The notes beneath the pieces were generated by a model, which was not told where the DNA came from, did not search any database, and saw only the letters and a list, made by a program, of their open reading frames with translations. Both the position numbers and the translations under genes were made by a program. Positions 54,741 through 64,000 of a DNA stretch of 64,000 nt are shown here, piece by piece; the stretch's first letter is position 1; each line of letters opens with the position of its first letter. Location: NCBI GenBank assembly GCA_018296165.2, contig JACKQL020000014.1:434001-498000 (forward strand). Reading direction: 5' to 3'. This DNA is from Termitomyces sp. T153. Its lineage: Eukaryota > Basidiomycota > Agaricomycetes > Agaricales > Lyophyllaceae.

Positions 54741-57700
54741 GGTTGTGAAGCAAAGGATAGGATCAGGATAGTTGGTCAGGAGGCAGGTAGTAGCATCTAG
54801 AAGATGTACAAACAGTGCATACAATTAATTAAATAATGTTCACTCCAAGATAGAAGTGCACACTACAAAGGCTAATACATAAATGGGTGTGTCATTTGTT
54901 TAAAACCTCATCTCCCATAACAAGATCTGCAAATGGAAACATAAATCATATGATATACATTTGTCATACTTTCACTACTTGTTTACAACTTGTTCTCTGC
55001 TCTCATCTGCTTAATCTACAAGTCAATTCTCCCTGTATAGTGACTTCTCACATAGTCTCTTTGCTTCTCATATACAACCTTGCATCTGATCTGCCTGCAT
55101 CTGCTCTTGATCATGTTTCTGGAACCTTCTAAGATCCTTGAAAGGAATACTGCTTGTCCTCCCCCTCCATTCACTGCTAGGTCTCATGCTCAGTGGAATA
55201 AATTTTACATAGAAACCCCATCATAGCAAATGAAGTTGTGTACTGACTGGGCTCAAGACTTGAAGTGCTTTGCTTCTTTAGGCTGGATGTTCTTGAAGAT
55301 CAGGTGAGAATATCTGACTAATTTCTTCATCAGATCTTCATGATACAATCAGTATGTTGATAGTCCCATTCATCTTGTTGATGCCCTGCAAAAGATGCAA
55401 GCTATTTCAGCAAAAATGCATAAATCTGCTTTTTGGGCTAGTTCTGATCAAAATTCAGGTCTTGCAGCTATAGTCTCTCAGATCTGTGATCCAGATACTA
55501 GGCTTGAATGCTCTATACCACATATTGCACATATTTTTAAAACTACACTTGGAAAGAATCTTTTGGGCTTGTGCTAGACAAGTAGACTCCTTCTGGAGTT
55601 TATGATCACCCTGAAATGATCCCAAAGGTAATATCTGTCTCATACTACATATTATATATATTGATTTCATTTTTGTAGAACTGTCACTAGTTTCATATAG
55701 CCTAAATACCTTGATTCATGAATTAGGCAGCAATGACTGTATTGTTCCAAATATGTCTACATCTTTGTTCTTCTTTTGTGTTTTTCTTGACAACTTTCTT
55801 GATGCTTGGTTCACATGGCTGCTGCATAGACTGATAAACCAAGAAATCTAAGCTGTTTTGTATTTAATGCAGGCTTTTCTTGCTGATATTTATTGCTAGG
55901 CTTGTGAATGGGATCCCAAAATTGCCCATAAAGAACTATGGGGTGTGGATCCTGATAAGTTCTCTGGAATGCACCCATTATTAGCTTTAATTTTGAAGCT
56001 CACCAAATTACTTTGTCATCAAAACAAGATTGTCAAGCAAAAAAATTCTCTCTCTTTCCAAGTTCAAACTTGGCAAAAAGGCCTCTCATCATCCTACTGT
56101 TAAAAGTTCTTTGTTAGATCCTTCTGCTGCATCTCTAGCATCTAGTTCCTCTATCTCTGAGACAGCTTTACTTCTTTCTTCTGAAGATAGCATGGATGTT
56201 GATTCAACAAGCATATCTCTGCTTTCAAACACTTGCAAAAAGTGTGCAGGATTGCCTGTAAAGGAGCAATGTATCATGCCAATGTTGATCAAGAAGAGGC
56301 CTGATTTCTTGTGCCTTCGAGGCCATGTCTTGACATGTGCACCTCCTGGTGACCACTTACTTGCCTTTGTATGTATTACTTTATTTTTTTGTTTATGTCC
56401 ATTAAACCCACATTTGTTTAGAATGGGAAGAAGATTGCTTCTAATCATAAATATTATGCAACTGAGCAACTTTGCCTGACTGAAATCTCACATAGACCAG
56501 AGGTACATAAACAATGTTCAAAGGATGTTTTTGTTTTGATCAATGCAGACAACATTTCACAAATGGTAGATTCTCCACCTTTTATGACTTGTTTCAGTCT
56601 TATAAATTAAATCAGGTGGGAGCAGTGAAATCTCTAGCTGCAGAAAATAGAAGACTTGGACACTTGCTCAATCAGCACAATGCTATATCTCACCTCAAGC
56701 CTCTCAGTGTGGGCATGGTTTTGAAGCCTGCAAATATGGAGAGATGTGTGCAATTGGATCTTGACAACCACAGGGAGGGTGGGTAGGTGATGGCTATACT
56801 GAGTATGAAGGTATTGATGCAGGAACAGATGATGAAACCCATGCTATATTTTAGCATGCAGAGGTAAGAATCTTACTAGATCAGAACTTTTGATTCTGAT
56901 TTGTCTGTAGGCAGCTGATATCCTCATCAATATGGCCATGGCCATGCATCATCCTCTAACTGAGAGAATCATCAAAGAAAGTGAGGATGATAGAGGTTAC
57001 TCTGAACAGACTTGGATCCATGCAACTTGCTTGTCTGCTCCAATTATATGAGCCTTTAGCATGTCAACCATGATGAAGGGATATCAATTTGCATGCAATA
57101 TGCCAAGTACTGTCTTTCCAATGAATGAATACAATTTTGTCTGCACACAGTGGGGTGCTTATATAAAGACCCAGAAAGACTGTTTATAGTGAGTGTTGAA
57201 ATCATTTGACTCACTATTGACTCTAATTGAATGAACCCAAAGCTATTCTACAGTGAGAATCTCCATAGTACTATCATTCCCTGACTCTCTTCAATGAGAA
57301 AACAACATGCAAGGGAGGAGGAGATCCTCCCCCTTGAAGAGGACAGGTGCCAGTTGCAAGCTGAGGAATTCAGGACACAAAGTGGAAACTGGATGTGGTG
57401 AAGGCCAAGGAGTATCAACAAGTGTGCCACAACTACAATTTGCACAAAAGATAAGTCTGACACATATAAGGCATCACTCAATAGACACTTGAACTTCTGA
57501 ATACATTCCATCTGATGGATGTGCTATCAAGCTTACTATTGGAAGAGAAATCAAGACTTACACAATCTTCTTTGTAAAGTTACTGCCCACAATGTCCTTT
57601 GTAACCTGTGCAATCAAGCACACTTGCAACATAAGATTATTTGCCATGAGATTGACACTTGTCAGCTATGAGATCTCAAGAAACAAACAACAGCTCACCT

Positions 57701-58017
57701 TCCACATGCCCTGGACATCAGGCACAGACACCTGCCTGCTCAAAATCCCCTCCATATCAACTTCAAGTGACAATCTCATCACCTCATTTACAAATGTGCT
57801 AAGCTGTGCTACCATCAAGATACTAGTGTAATCAAAAATCATATTAAATACTAGGTCAAAGAGAGGCTTGGATAAGTGCATGCAAATTTGGCTACAAGCA
57901 CCAGTTGCCATCCAGTTTGGAAAGCTTTGGATGTTGAGTGTATCAAGAATGGGGTTGGAATACTGAATTACCCTTACAAGGAACAATTATTCCCATAAGT
58001 AATGTGCCTGACATGGA
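54741..58017. other. CpG-poor block with unassigned protein-like remnants
   Basis: Several decayed but protein-like stretches are visible on the plus strand. At 55,400-55,575: MHKSAFWASSDQNSGLAAIV and DPDTRLECSIPHIAHIF. At 55,900-56,020: CEWDPKIAHKELWGVDPDKF. At 56,030-56,370: a Ser-rich part and TCKKCAGLPVKEQCIMPMLI, ending in CLRGHVLTCAPPGD with CxxC pairs. At 56,600-56,770: AAENRRLGHLLNQHNAI. At 56,920-57,180: HHPLTERIIKESEDDRGY and GYQFACNMPSTVFPM. They may belong to one decayed mobile element or to more gene fragments. I do not recognise a family. Confidence 0.4.
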
Positions 58018-58464
58018 TTATCCCCATAAATTCTGAGGAGGGAGAAAGGTTGTACCAAAAATAGTATGAACACCAATAACATCCATGAAGAAAGCCAATG
58101 CAAAAAGGATTAGGAAAGTAATTGTCATGAAAAGTACTGTTGGGCTGCTTTTGATTAAGTACAGGGTTTTATGAGATAAATATTCCTTATTGGTGTAGGT
58201 AGCTGACTCATAGCAAAGGGCAGGGAACACCATTATTGAGAATGCAATGCCTGCAAATAGCATGAAATATATGAATTTAATGCTCTTGCTGATGAATTGC
58301 CTGTAAAGAGGGACAGAGAGCCCTGCACCAATACCAAAGAGATTCTCAAGTTTATTAACCAAAAGTGCAAACCTGTGTTTGGTATCTGTCCACTGCTTCT
58401 GTTTGGCACCAAATACAAGAGCTTGCACAACAGATGCTATGGCTTGCCTGGCTAATCTTTGCAA
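58018..58464 (-). pseudogene. KHA1: KHA1-like K+/H+ antiporter fragment
   Basis: The minus strand encodes GIGAGLSVPLYRQFISKSIK, FIYFMLFAGIAFSIMVFPAL and, after a 20-residue stretch of unrelated text, FMTITFLILFALAFFMDVIG then VHTIFG. This follows the membrane core of fungal KHA1/CPA2 cation-proton antiporters (patterns G.GA.LSVPLY..FI, FTHFMLF.GVA.SITAFPVLC and TD.IGVHAIFG). The intervening piece probably represents a retained intron or deletion. The fragment covers only part of the transporter, ends abruptly at both sides, and lies in CpG-poor DNA. Confidence 0.7.
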
Positions 58465-58539
58465 TGTAAGATAAAGAGTAAGTTGATTTTGAAATTGATG
58501 AATGATTGCTGAACCTATATGCTAACACTTTTGTGGGAT

Positions 58540-60990
58540 GGTAAGAGGGGGAGGCACATGCTGTATTCATGGTTGTGTTGTTGGTAGTGCAGATGTGGGT
58601 GTGGGATTTGCAATGGGGGTGGGTGGCATGGCAGGGGTGAAACAGATTGTGGCAAGTGTGGTGGTAAGAGTGGCACTACCTGGCAGAGGGCAAGATGCCA
58701 GTTTGAGTTTGGGTTTGAGAGCTGCTGCTGCTTTTGGTATCTGGAGGAAAAGGTGCTCAGCTGTGATGTGTTTACTGTTATTGTCATAATGTATGTTGGG
58801 ACCACCTGCTTGCAGCAGTCTGCCTTAGGTGATTAGGTGAGCTACACTCAGTTTTCTCTTTGTAGGAGGCTGCAAGATGCTGTTTGAGGGTTCTCCAGAG
58901 CTCACACTTTCCTGTGTGGCTCTTGTAGACACTGTTCTTGAGTACTTGCTCATCCTTGATAAAGTTGATCCATGTTTTTTTCTCCTTCTTCTTGGCATAC
59001 CCCATTCTACAAAAATCATAAGCCCAAGCCATGCTGGATGAGAACCTTACTTATGTTGGGCTGATCAGCACTGTGATGCCTGCCTGTGTCCTTTGCAGGA
59101 GGTGCATGAGAAGTTTGGTCTTGAAGTGACAAGTAAATACTGGATCACTGTTAGTAGCTCACAACTTGCTTCCCAACATCCACCATAAAGTCATCCCAAA
59201 GATTTGATAGCCCAATACTCTTGACTGACACCAGTGGTATCTTGTGCTCCATAACTGTCTTGGTCTGCCCATCTTTATTTGTGGTAATGAGTATAAAGAT
59301 CACCTTGTTGGTCTGATACAGTATTTGAGAATAGTTGAACTTTGAGCACTGGTAACTTACAACAACAATGAACTGGGAACTGAGTTTGCTTGACTGCTCA
59401 AGCTTGGAAACCAAGAGTTGTATTCTACCACTCTATGTTACCTGATCTGCCAGAACACAAATCAGTGACAAGAAGCCAACAAAAAGATACAATTTCCACC
59501 CAATACTGCAAGCACTTACCAGTTTATTGCCCAAGGTGCTCTTGCCATTGATGTTCAGATGATTGCCCATGAACTGACAATAGCTCAAAAGACTGAAATG
59601 ATGTCTCTCTTCCCAACCAGCAAGAATATGATGACCAGAATCACAAATCCACACATACATGATCCTCTCCTTGTTGTTCTTCCAGAACCATTGTATATGC
59701 CATGCACATTTGTGCTTGTAATGCATGTAGTTTCTAAATGCACATTGGGTTTGACATGCCATGTTGTGCTAGTACTAATCACACATTGTCTCCAGCATAG
59801 AAGACTGTCAGATTTAAGTTTCAACTCACAACCATAAATAGTAACCATATTGTTTCAGGATAAATGCCTTTGTCACACCCATCTGCCACTTATTCTTTGC
59901 AATCCTTCAAGATCTACTCATAGCCTGAACTAGCATTGCCTTTCCAGGTGTAATCACCTGCATACAACATCTTGAGCAACAAGAGGTAGAAATGCTCTAC
60001 CATCTTTTCAAAGGTATTTTGATATGCAAAGCCCATGCAGTGGATGTGGATGTTCTCCTGGAGACTGAGGTATTTGACCTGGTGAAGGATAGCCTTGCTG
60101 TTGTACTCTGATGAACTATGATGCTGGTTGGGCTTGATAGTGCAAATGTTCACATCCTCAGCATAGTGCTTCACCAAGAACTGGGTTCTACAGGCTTCAA
60201 AGTGCAGGTTGGATGAGAGCATTGATGTTTGTTGGATAAAACTGTTGTCTGAAGTGGTGGGGTCAGCATGTGTGATTGCACATGCATCATTAATGAAGAT
60301 CTGTTGCAGCTTTTTGTTGACATAGTTGATGCAAAGTTGCCCAAAAGAGTTGTCCTGCATAACTATTAGCAGTGGAAAAGGAGCAAAATGCAAAACTGAC
60401 CTGATCTCAAATCCACAAATATCCTAGTAATAAAGGTGTCAAGGAATAGATATCAAGTGATTGTAAGCACTGATAAGAATACCAATGACTTATGCATGAG
60501 CAAAAGGTGGTTTCATAGAGATATTGATTCTCAAAACAATCCACTCAAATAGGTTATTGTAGATGGTCTTTGCCAACACATCACTTCCAGAAGATGCTTG
60601 GGATTTCAAGGATATATCATAGACTGAATCCTGCCTATCACTATGCTGCCTCTCCATGACTCTCATTGTAAGTGCTTTCTGCACAAGGAATGAATCAACA
60701 CCCATGAGGTAGGCCACAGAATCAGTGACATCAGTATTGGCAATCTTTGAGTTCCAATCATTTTTTTCCACAAACTGCATGTTTCTTAGCCAAAAAATAA
60801 TGGTAAGCATGCATAATATTTCTGTTTATTCCTCTTGACTGAGGTCAATAACACTCATAGCTTTCTGTGTGATGATTAAGTGGCACATTTATGCAGCACA
60901 GGTATCAAGCATACATACATTGGTATTATGGTAATCTTTGACATTGTCAATGTCCAATACTGATAGACAATCACTCTATACTAACTGCTT
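58540..60990 (-). pseudogene. MYO1: Class I myosin pseudogene (motor end, TH1, tail)
   Basis: On the minus strand, in order: CLSVLDIDNVKDYHNT (60,990-60,940), WLRNMQFVEKNDWNSKIANT and VQKALTMRVMERQ (60,810-60,650), ASSGSDVLAKTIYNNLFEWI (60,600-60,530), NSFGQLCINYVNKKLQQIF (relay region), TQFLVKHYAEDVN, HQVKYLSLQENIHIHCMGFA (SH1-helix region), YAGDYTWKGNA (to 59,914). Then IQ-like MHYKHKCAWHIQWFWKNNKE and the TH1 domain ILAGWEERHHFSLLSYCQFM (59,740-59,500), DGQTKTVMEHKIPLVSVKSI (59,280-59,200), KKKEKKTWINFIKDE (58,990), then a Pro/Ala-rich tail. This is the layout of fungal myosin-I. Frames shift repeatedly and many Arg codons have become Cys, His or Trp, as CpG decay predicts. The N-terminal motor is missing. 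Confidence 0.85.
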
Positions 60991-61011
60991 TGGTTGCATT
61001 ATATAGGGATT

Positions 61012-61175
61012 GAAGGGCATGAAGCCATTGAAGTTGACCACACTAGGAGCTGAGTTAATGAGACCCATGTGAGTGTATACACTGACTGTATTCAAACCCA
61101 TAGCTTTGACTTTCTGGAGGATGTTGGGACATAAGGAAGGGACAGACAATCTGAATGTATGGAATTCACCTGAAC
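61012..61175 (-). pseudogene. GH35 beta-galactosidase exon fragment
   Basis: The minus strand reads SGEFHTFRLSVPSLCPNILQ, then KVKAMGLNTVSVYTHMGLIN and VVNFNGFMPF, without interruption. This matches the N-terminal catalytic-barrel start of family 35 glycoside hydrolases (SGE.H..R.P.P..W.D.L.K.KA.G.N....Y..W). Both ends are abrupt: about 20 bases further along the same strand the myosin-I sequence begins. Only this fragment is seen. Confidence 0.72.
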
Positions 61176-62270
61176 TAGATCACCATTGTTGAGGAGTAGA
61201 TTTGATTTTAAAGAAAGAGGAAAAACATACTATATGAACCATTGTATTAAGAGATACAATGTGCCAAGATAAAATGTTGACTCAAGCAGGCCAACAAACA
61301 TGCAGCATGCTAGAATCTCAGAGAAGTTTTTCATCACCTATCATTATCATGAGTATCCCCAATGACAGGTTACAGTGGATTACCAAACATCAGCAAGTGC
61401 ACTTGTAAGTTCTCAGAGAATGACACAGGTGCCAATGTATAAAGATGGTCTAATATGATTCACTTAGATTGCTCAGGCATGTTGACATGAGTAAAGTTCA
61501 ATTATTGTGGAAGATAATTGAGAAGCTGTTGTGATTGTAAGTACATCAAGTTGTGCACATTTTTCCATACCATATTTGAAGGTATTTGAGCTGGAGAGTA
61601 CAAAACATAGAGAGCCACAATCAATGTAGCATATTAAATATCTGCACAGAGATCAGCCAGTGTACAACATTGGTCAAGGTCATGCCTGTTGAGACTGCTC
61701 AATACCCCCCACATAGCCTTTGTATCTGGTGTCTGTTGTTCTGCATTTGCTGCAATTGTTGATTCATTGAATGCCTGATTGTTTCTATAAAGGTCAGTAA
61801 TCATCTTTCTATTCCCTGTTTTTGGGTGCTCTGAAATGGCCCCCACAGAAGTACCTCCAACATGATATCCAGGGTCTAACAAGCCCTGATATCCAGATGC
61901 AGCACTGGTCTTTATAGGTTCAATCTATTGCATGTGCACCATAACTCTTGGTAGAAACAATGGTAAGTTTCCTTTTGGTCACTGTTCCATGTAGTCTACT
62001 AACTCTTCTAAGAACAATGTTGAAGTTGTTCTGATTCTTCTAGACACATCATGTGCTGCTTATGCTGAACTTGGTTGCCTGGTCCACATTGCCCTGCAAA
62101 CTCAACAAGGAGATGCTGCTTTCCTTAAAGAATGTAGAGATGATTGTTTCACACTCTTATAGCTGGCTTGTCAGGTAGGTTTCTTCTTTCATGAAACCTT
62201 CCATATTTATTCTTGCTCAGCATATGAGCATTTTCCTCCTGAAGAATATCATACACTTCAAGAAAGTGTT
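61176..62270. other. CpG-poor, unassigned
   Basis: No gene recognised. A minus-strand frame at 61,634-61,882 has GYHVGGTSVGAISEHPKTGN and may be another fragment. TG/CA-rich throughout. Confidence 0.4.
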
Positions 62271-63130
62271 CACCAAATGATTAGCTGCCTGGATGAGGCT
62301 GCTTTTCTATCATCTGACTCTCCTGATCACACATCTGGACCCACTACCTCTCAAGTACCTTCTGGATTACCAGGTCAACCTCATATTGACATTGATCCCA
62401 GTCTCTTTGAACATTGCACTTGATGTATGGACCCACTCATCTTGCAAATATTTTTTGATGTCATGCAAGAACTATCTGCTGAGCTGTAGAATTGGGTATT
62501 GTTGAACTAGGACACCCTGTCTATGTTGAGTATGAAGACAAAGATGGAACTATTACCCATATCTATTGCCCATCCACCTCCACTACTTCTGAGATCTCTG
62601 ATCAAGAACTTGAAGAAATAATGTCATATATTCTTGCTTGTTTTCCAACATGATTGATGGGCAAATCTGAGACATTGTACTACTCCATTCCTTGAAGTTG
62701 TATTGAAGCTTCTTATTATCATGTCCATGGAGCACCCACCAATGTTTTTGGTACTCATTGAATTCAATGTTGAGTAGATAATGTGCCTGGGCCCAATTCA
62801 CTCTGGCATCATGACATCAACATGGTGAGTCATTCATATCAATTATGTGTAATGTAGTTAACATTTTTTATAGGATATATATTGTGGAAAACAGTCTTTC
62901 ATGCCTTTTTTGATGGCTTCTTGAGATTTATCACCACTATTTATGCTAGAAATAACAACTGAACTGCTACTGTTCTTCAGATTTTTTTTGATGCCATTGC
63001 CATGCATGGAATACCTAGTTGTGTTTGTAGAGATCATAGTACCAACAATCTCCTTGTTGCTCAATACATGGAATGATGTAGAGGCATTGAAAGAGGTTCT
63101 TATAATTGGGGCCAGTGCAAATCTTTAGGT
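62271..63130 (+). pseudogene. Integrase-core (rve-type) transposase-like remnant
   Basis: Three collinear pieces on the plus strand: SGPTTSQVPSGLPGQPHIDI (62,325-62,400), GHPVYVEYEDKDGTITHIYC with ELEEIMSYILACFP (62,510-62,650), and FFDGFLRFITTIYARNNN, IFFDAIAMHGIPS, DHSTNNLLVAQYMEWCRGIE and GSYNWGQ (62,900-63,120). The last piece matches the DDE integrase core of a domain common in agaricomycete genomes (usual pattern D..SR.I..I.A.NNN, H.G.PSRVRGDHG.EN..VA.WM...RG..RGSYI.G). The Arg-to-Cys, Arg-to-His and Arg-to-Trp changes fit CpG decay. It is cut off by the LTR at 63,149. Confidence 0.65.
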
Positions 63131-63148
63131 CATTAATCTATGATTTTC

Positions 63149-64000
63149 TGTCATGACCCATTCTCAGAACCCTGGACCTTGTTTCCAGCCACCTCACTCC
63201 CCCAGAGTTCACCCCCATCTCCCCCTTCAACTTCCTCAACCTTTGCCAACCCATGGCACCCACTCCAGGTAACTCTGACACTTCCCCAGCAAACCCCAAT
63301 GGCCCCCCAGCTAACTCTGATGCCTTCCCCACAGCTGTCAATGCTTTCCCTGACTCTTCTGAGCCCCTGGGACCCTCTCCCACTGTTCCTGACTCCAGCA
63401 TACATCACCAACTCATCTCTTTAGTTTGCCTGACCAACCCCAGAGCATCACAATGACCCTGGGATGGTTTGCATCCTCAATTATTCCCATCAGGATATCA
63501 CTGTGGCCTGTCCCCTGATCACAACTGACACTCATTGACTCTGTGCAGCTCCAACAAGCCCTGCTGCCACACCTGCTTTCCCCCAGAGCTCTCCAGTAGT
63601 CAGTATATAAGTCATAGAGTAGCACCCCATCCTCTAGTCTTGATATTGCTTAACATTACCTATGGTCTGATTGTCTCTGTCTTGTGTTTTGTGTTCCGTG
63701 TTCCATTTCCCTTTCTCTCAGTCTCCCAGTTTTATCTCAGTCTCTCAGTCTTGTCTTGCCTCTATTTCTGTTATTGTCTCATTATTGTCTCATATCTTCA
63801 CTTGAATCTGTTTTTGTTCTTGTCTCAATCTCATCTCAACTCCACCTTGCCTTGTTTGACTCAGTTTTCATTATCATGTTCAAGTCATCTCAACCTTAAT
63901 GCCATTATGAACTCTGCACTTACAATTATGAACTTCAAACATTCTTTGAACCAACTCCAGACCTTGCTAATTGCTTGGCCCCAGAACCCATCAACATCTG
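63149..64000 (+). repeat. Family B LTR, CpG-decayed, truncated by window end
   Basis: It starts TGTCATGACCCATTCTCAGA and aligns with the first 850 bases of the solo LTR at 52,759. Nearly every CG in that copy is TG or CA here (for example ATCGAGTAG against ATAGAGTAG, AACGTTACC against AACATTACC). TATA motif at 63,603. Whether this is a solo LTR or the 5' end of a full element cannot be told, because it runs off the window. Confidence 0.88.

Noticed and set aside
8641..64000. RIP (repeat-induced point mutation) as the cause of C-to-T decay
   Set aside because: Changes concentrate at CG giving TG and CA, not at CA giving TA, and the region is TG/CA-rich. CpG methylation and deamination fit better.
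1..64000. CRISPR arrays, bacterial operons, ribosomal RNA genes
   Set aside because: No regularly spaced repeats, Shine-Dalgarno-led gene runs or rRNA-like sequences were seen; split genes with short GT-AG introns indicate a fungal nuclear genome.

Overview
The window looks like nuclear DNA of a filamentous basidiomycete, most likely an agaricomycete mushroom. The genes are split by many 50-60 bp GT-AG introns and packed with short intergenic gaps. They include families typical of agaricomycetes (kinase-like proteins, serine-rich membrane proteins), and the repeats are Ty3/Gypsy elements with a chromodomain. Order or genus cannot be resolved from the sequence alone. LAYOUT. 0.3-8 kb: a secreted phytase-like esterase gene, an SSR4-like SWI/SNF-RSC subunit and a Ser/Thr protein kinase. 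8.6-12.06 kb: a CpG-poor block with a pogo/Tigger-like DNA transposon (terminal inverted repeats, TA target duplication) beside the RNase H end of a dead non-LTR retroelement. 12.7-14.1 kb: an agaricomycete kinase-like gene. 16-24.6 kb: a compact housekeeping cluster of HUT1 (UDP-galactose transporter), a STYX-type pseudophosphatase, a ZNG1/CobW zinc chaperone, an ENT3-like epsin and a hypothetical gene. 24.9-28.5 kb: a metallophosphoesterase pseudogene, a TKL-type kinase and tRNA-like repeats. 28,540-40,628: one complete but dead Ty3/Gypsy chromovirus, with 997-bp LTRs and a GGTAT target duplication. It carries a nested solo LTR of a second family and an antisense, apparently spliced, accessory ORF. 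42.6-50 kb: an intact metallophosphoesterase, an 836-residue serine-rich membrane protein, an O-fucosyltransferase-like type II membrane protein and a small two-repeat protein of unknown function. 50.7-64 kb: a repeat graveyard with a MITE, a UTP10 pseudogene split by a solo LTR, decayed fragments of KHA1, class I myosin and GH35 beta-galactosidase lying on one strand, an integrase-core transposase remnant, and a decayed LTR running off the window end. HOW IT FITS TOGETHER. The window alternates between CpG-normal gene islands and blocks in which CG dinucleotides are almost absent and replaced by TG and CA. Matching copies of one LTR family in CpG-rich and CpG-poor states show that this is C-to-T decay at CpG, the signature of cytosine methylation rather than of CpA-directed RIP. 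The main novelty is that a CpG-poor block contains collinear, intron-bearing pieces of several unrelated conserved host genes, as if captured and then silenced. Other points of interest are the antisense Zn-cluster/coiled-coil ORF of the retroelement, a STYX homologue that keeps the catalytic Cys but has lost the P-loop Arg, and two neighbouring genes that seem to use GC-AG introns with GCGCG donors. All calls come from reading the sequence and from memory of the protein families; no searches were run.
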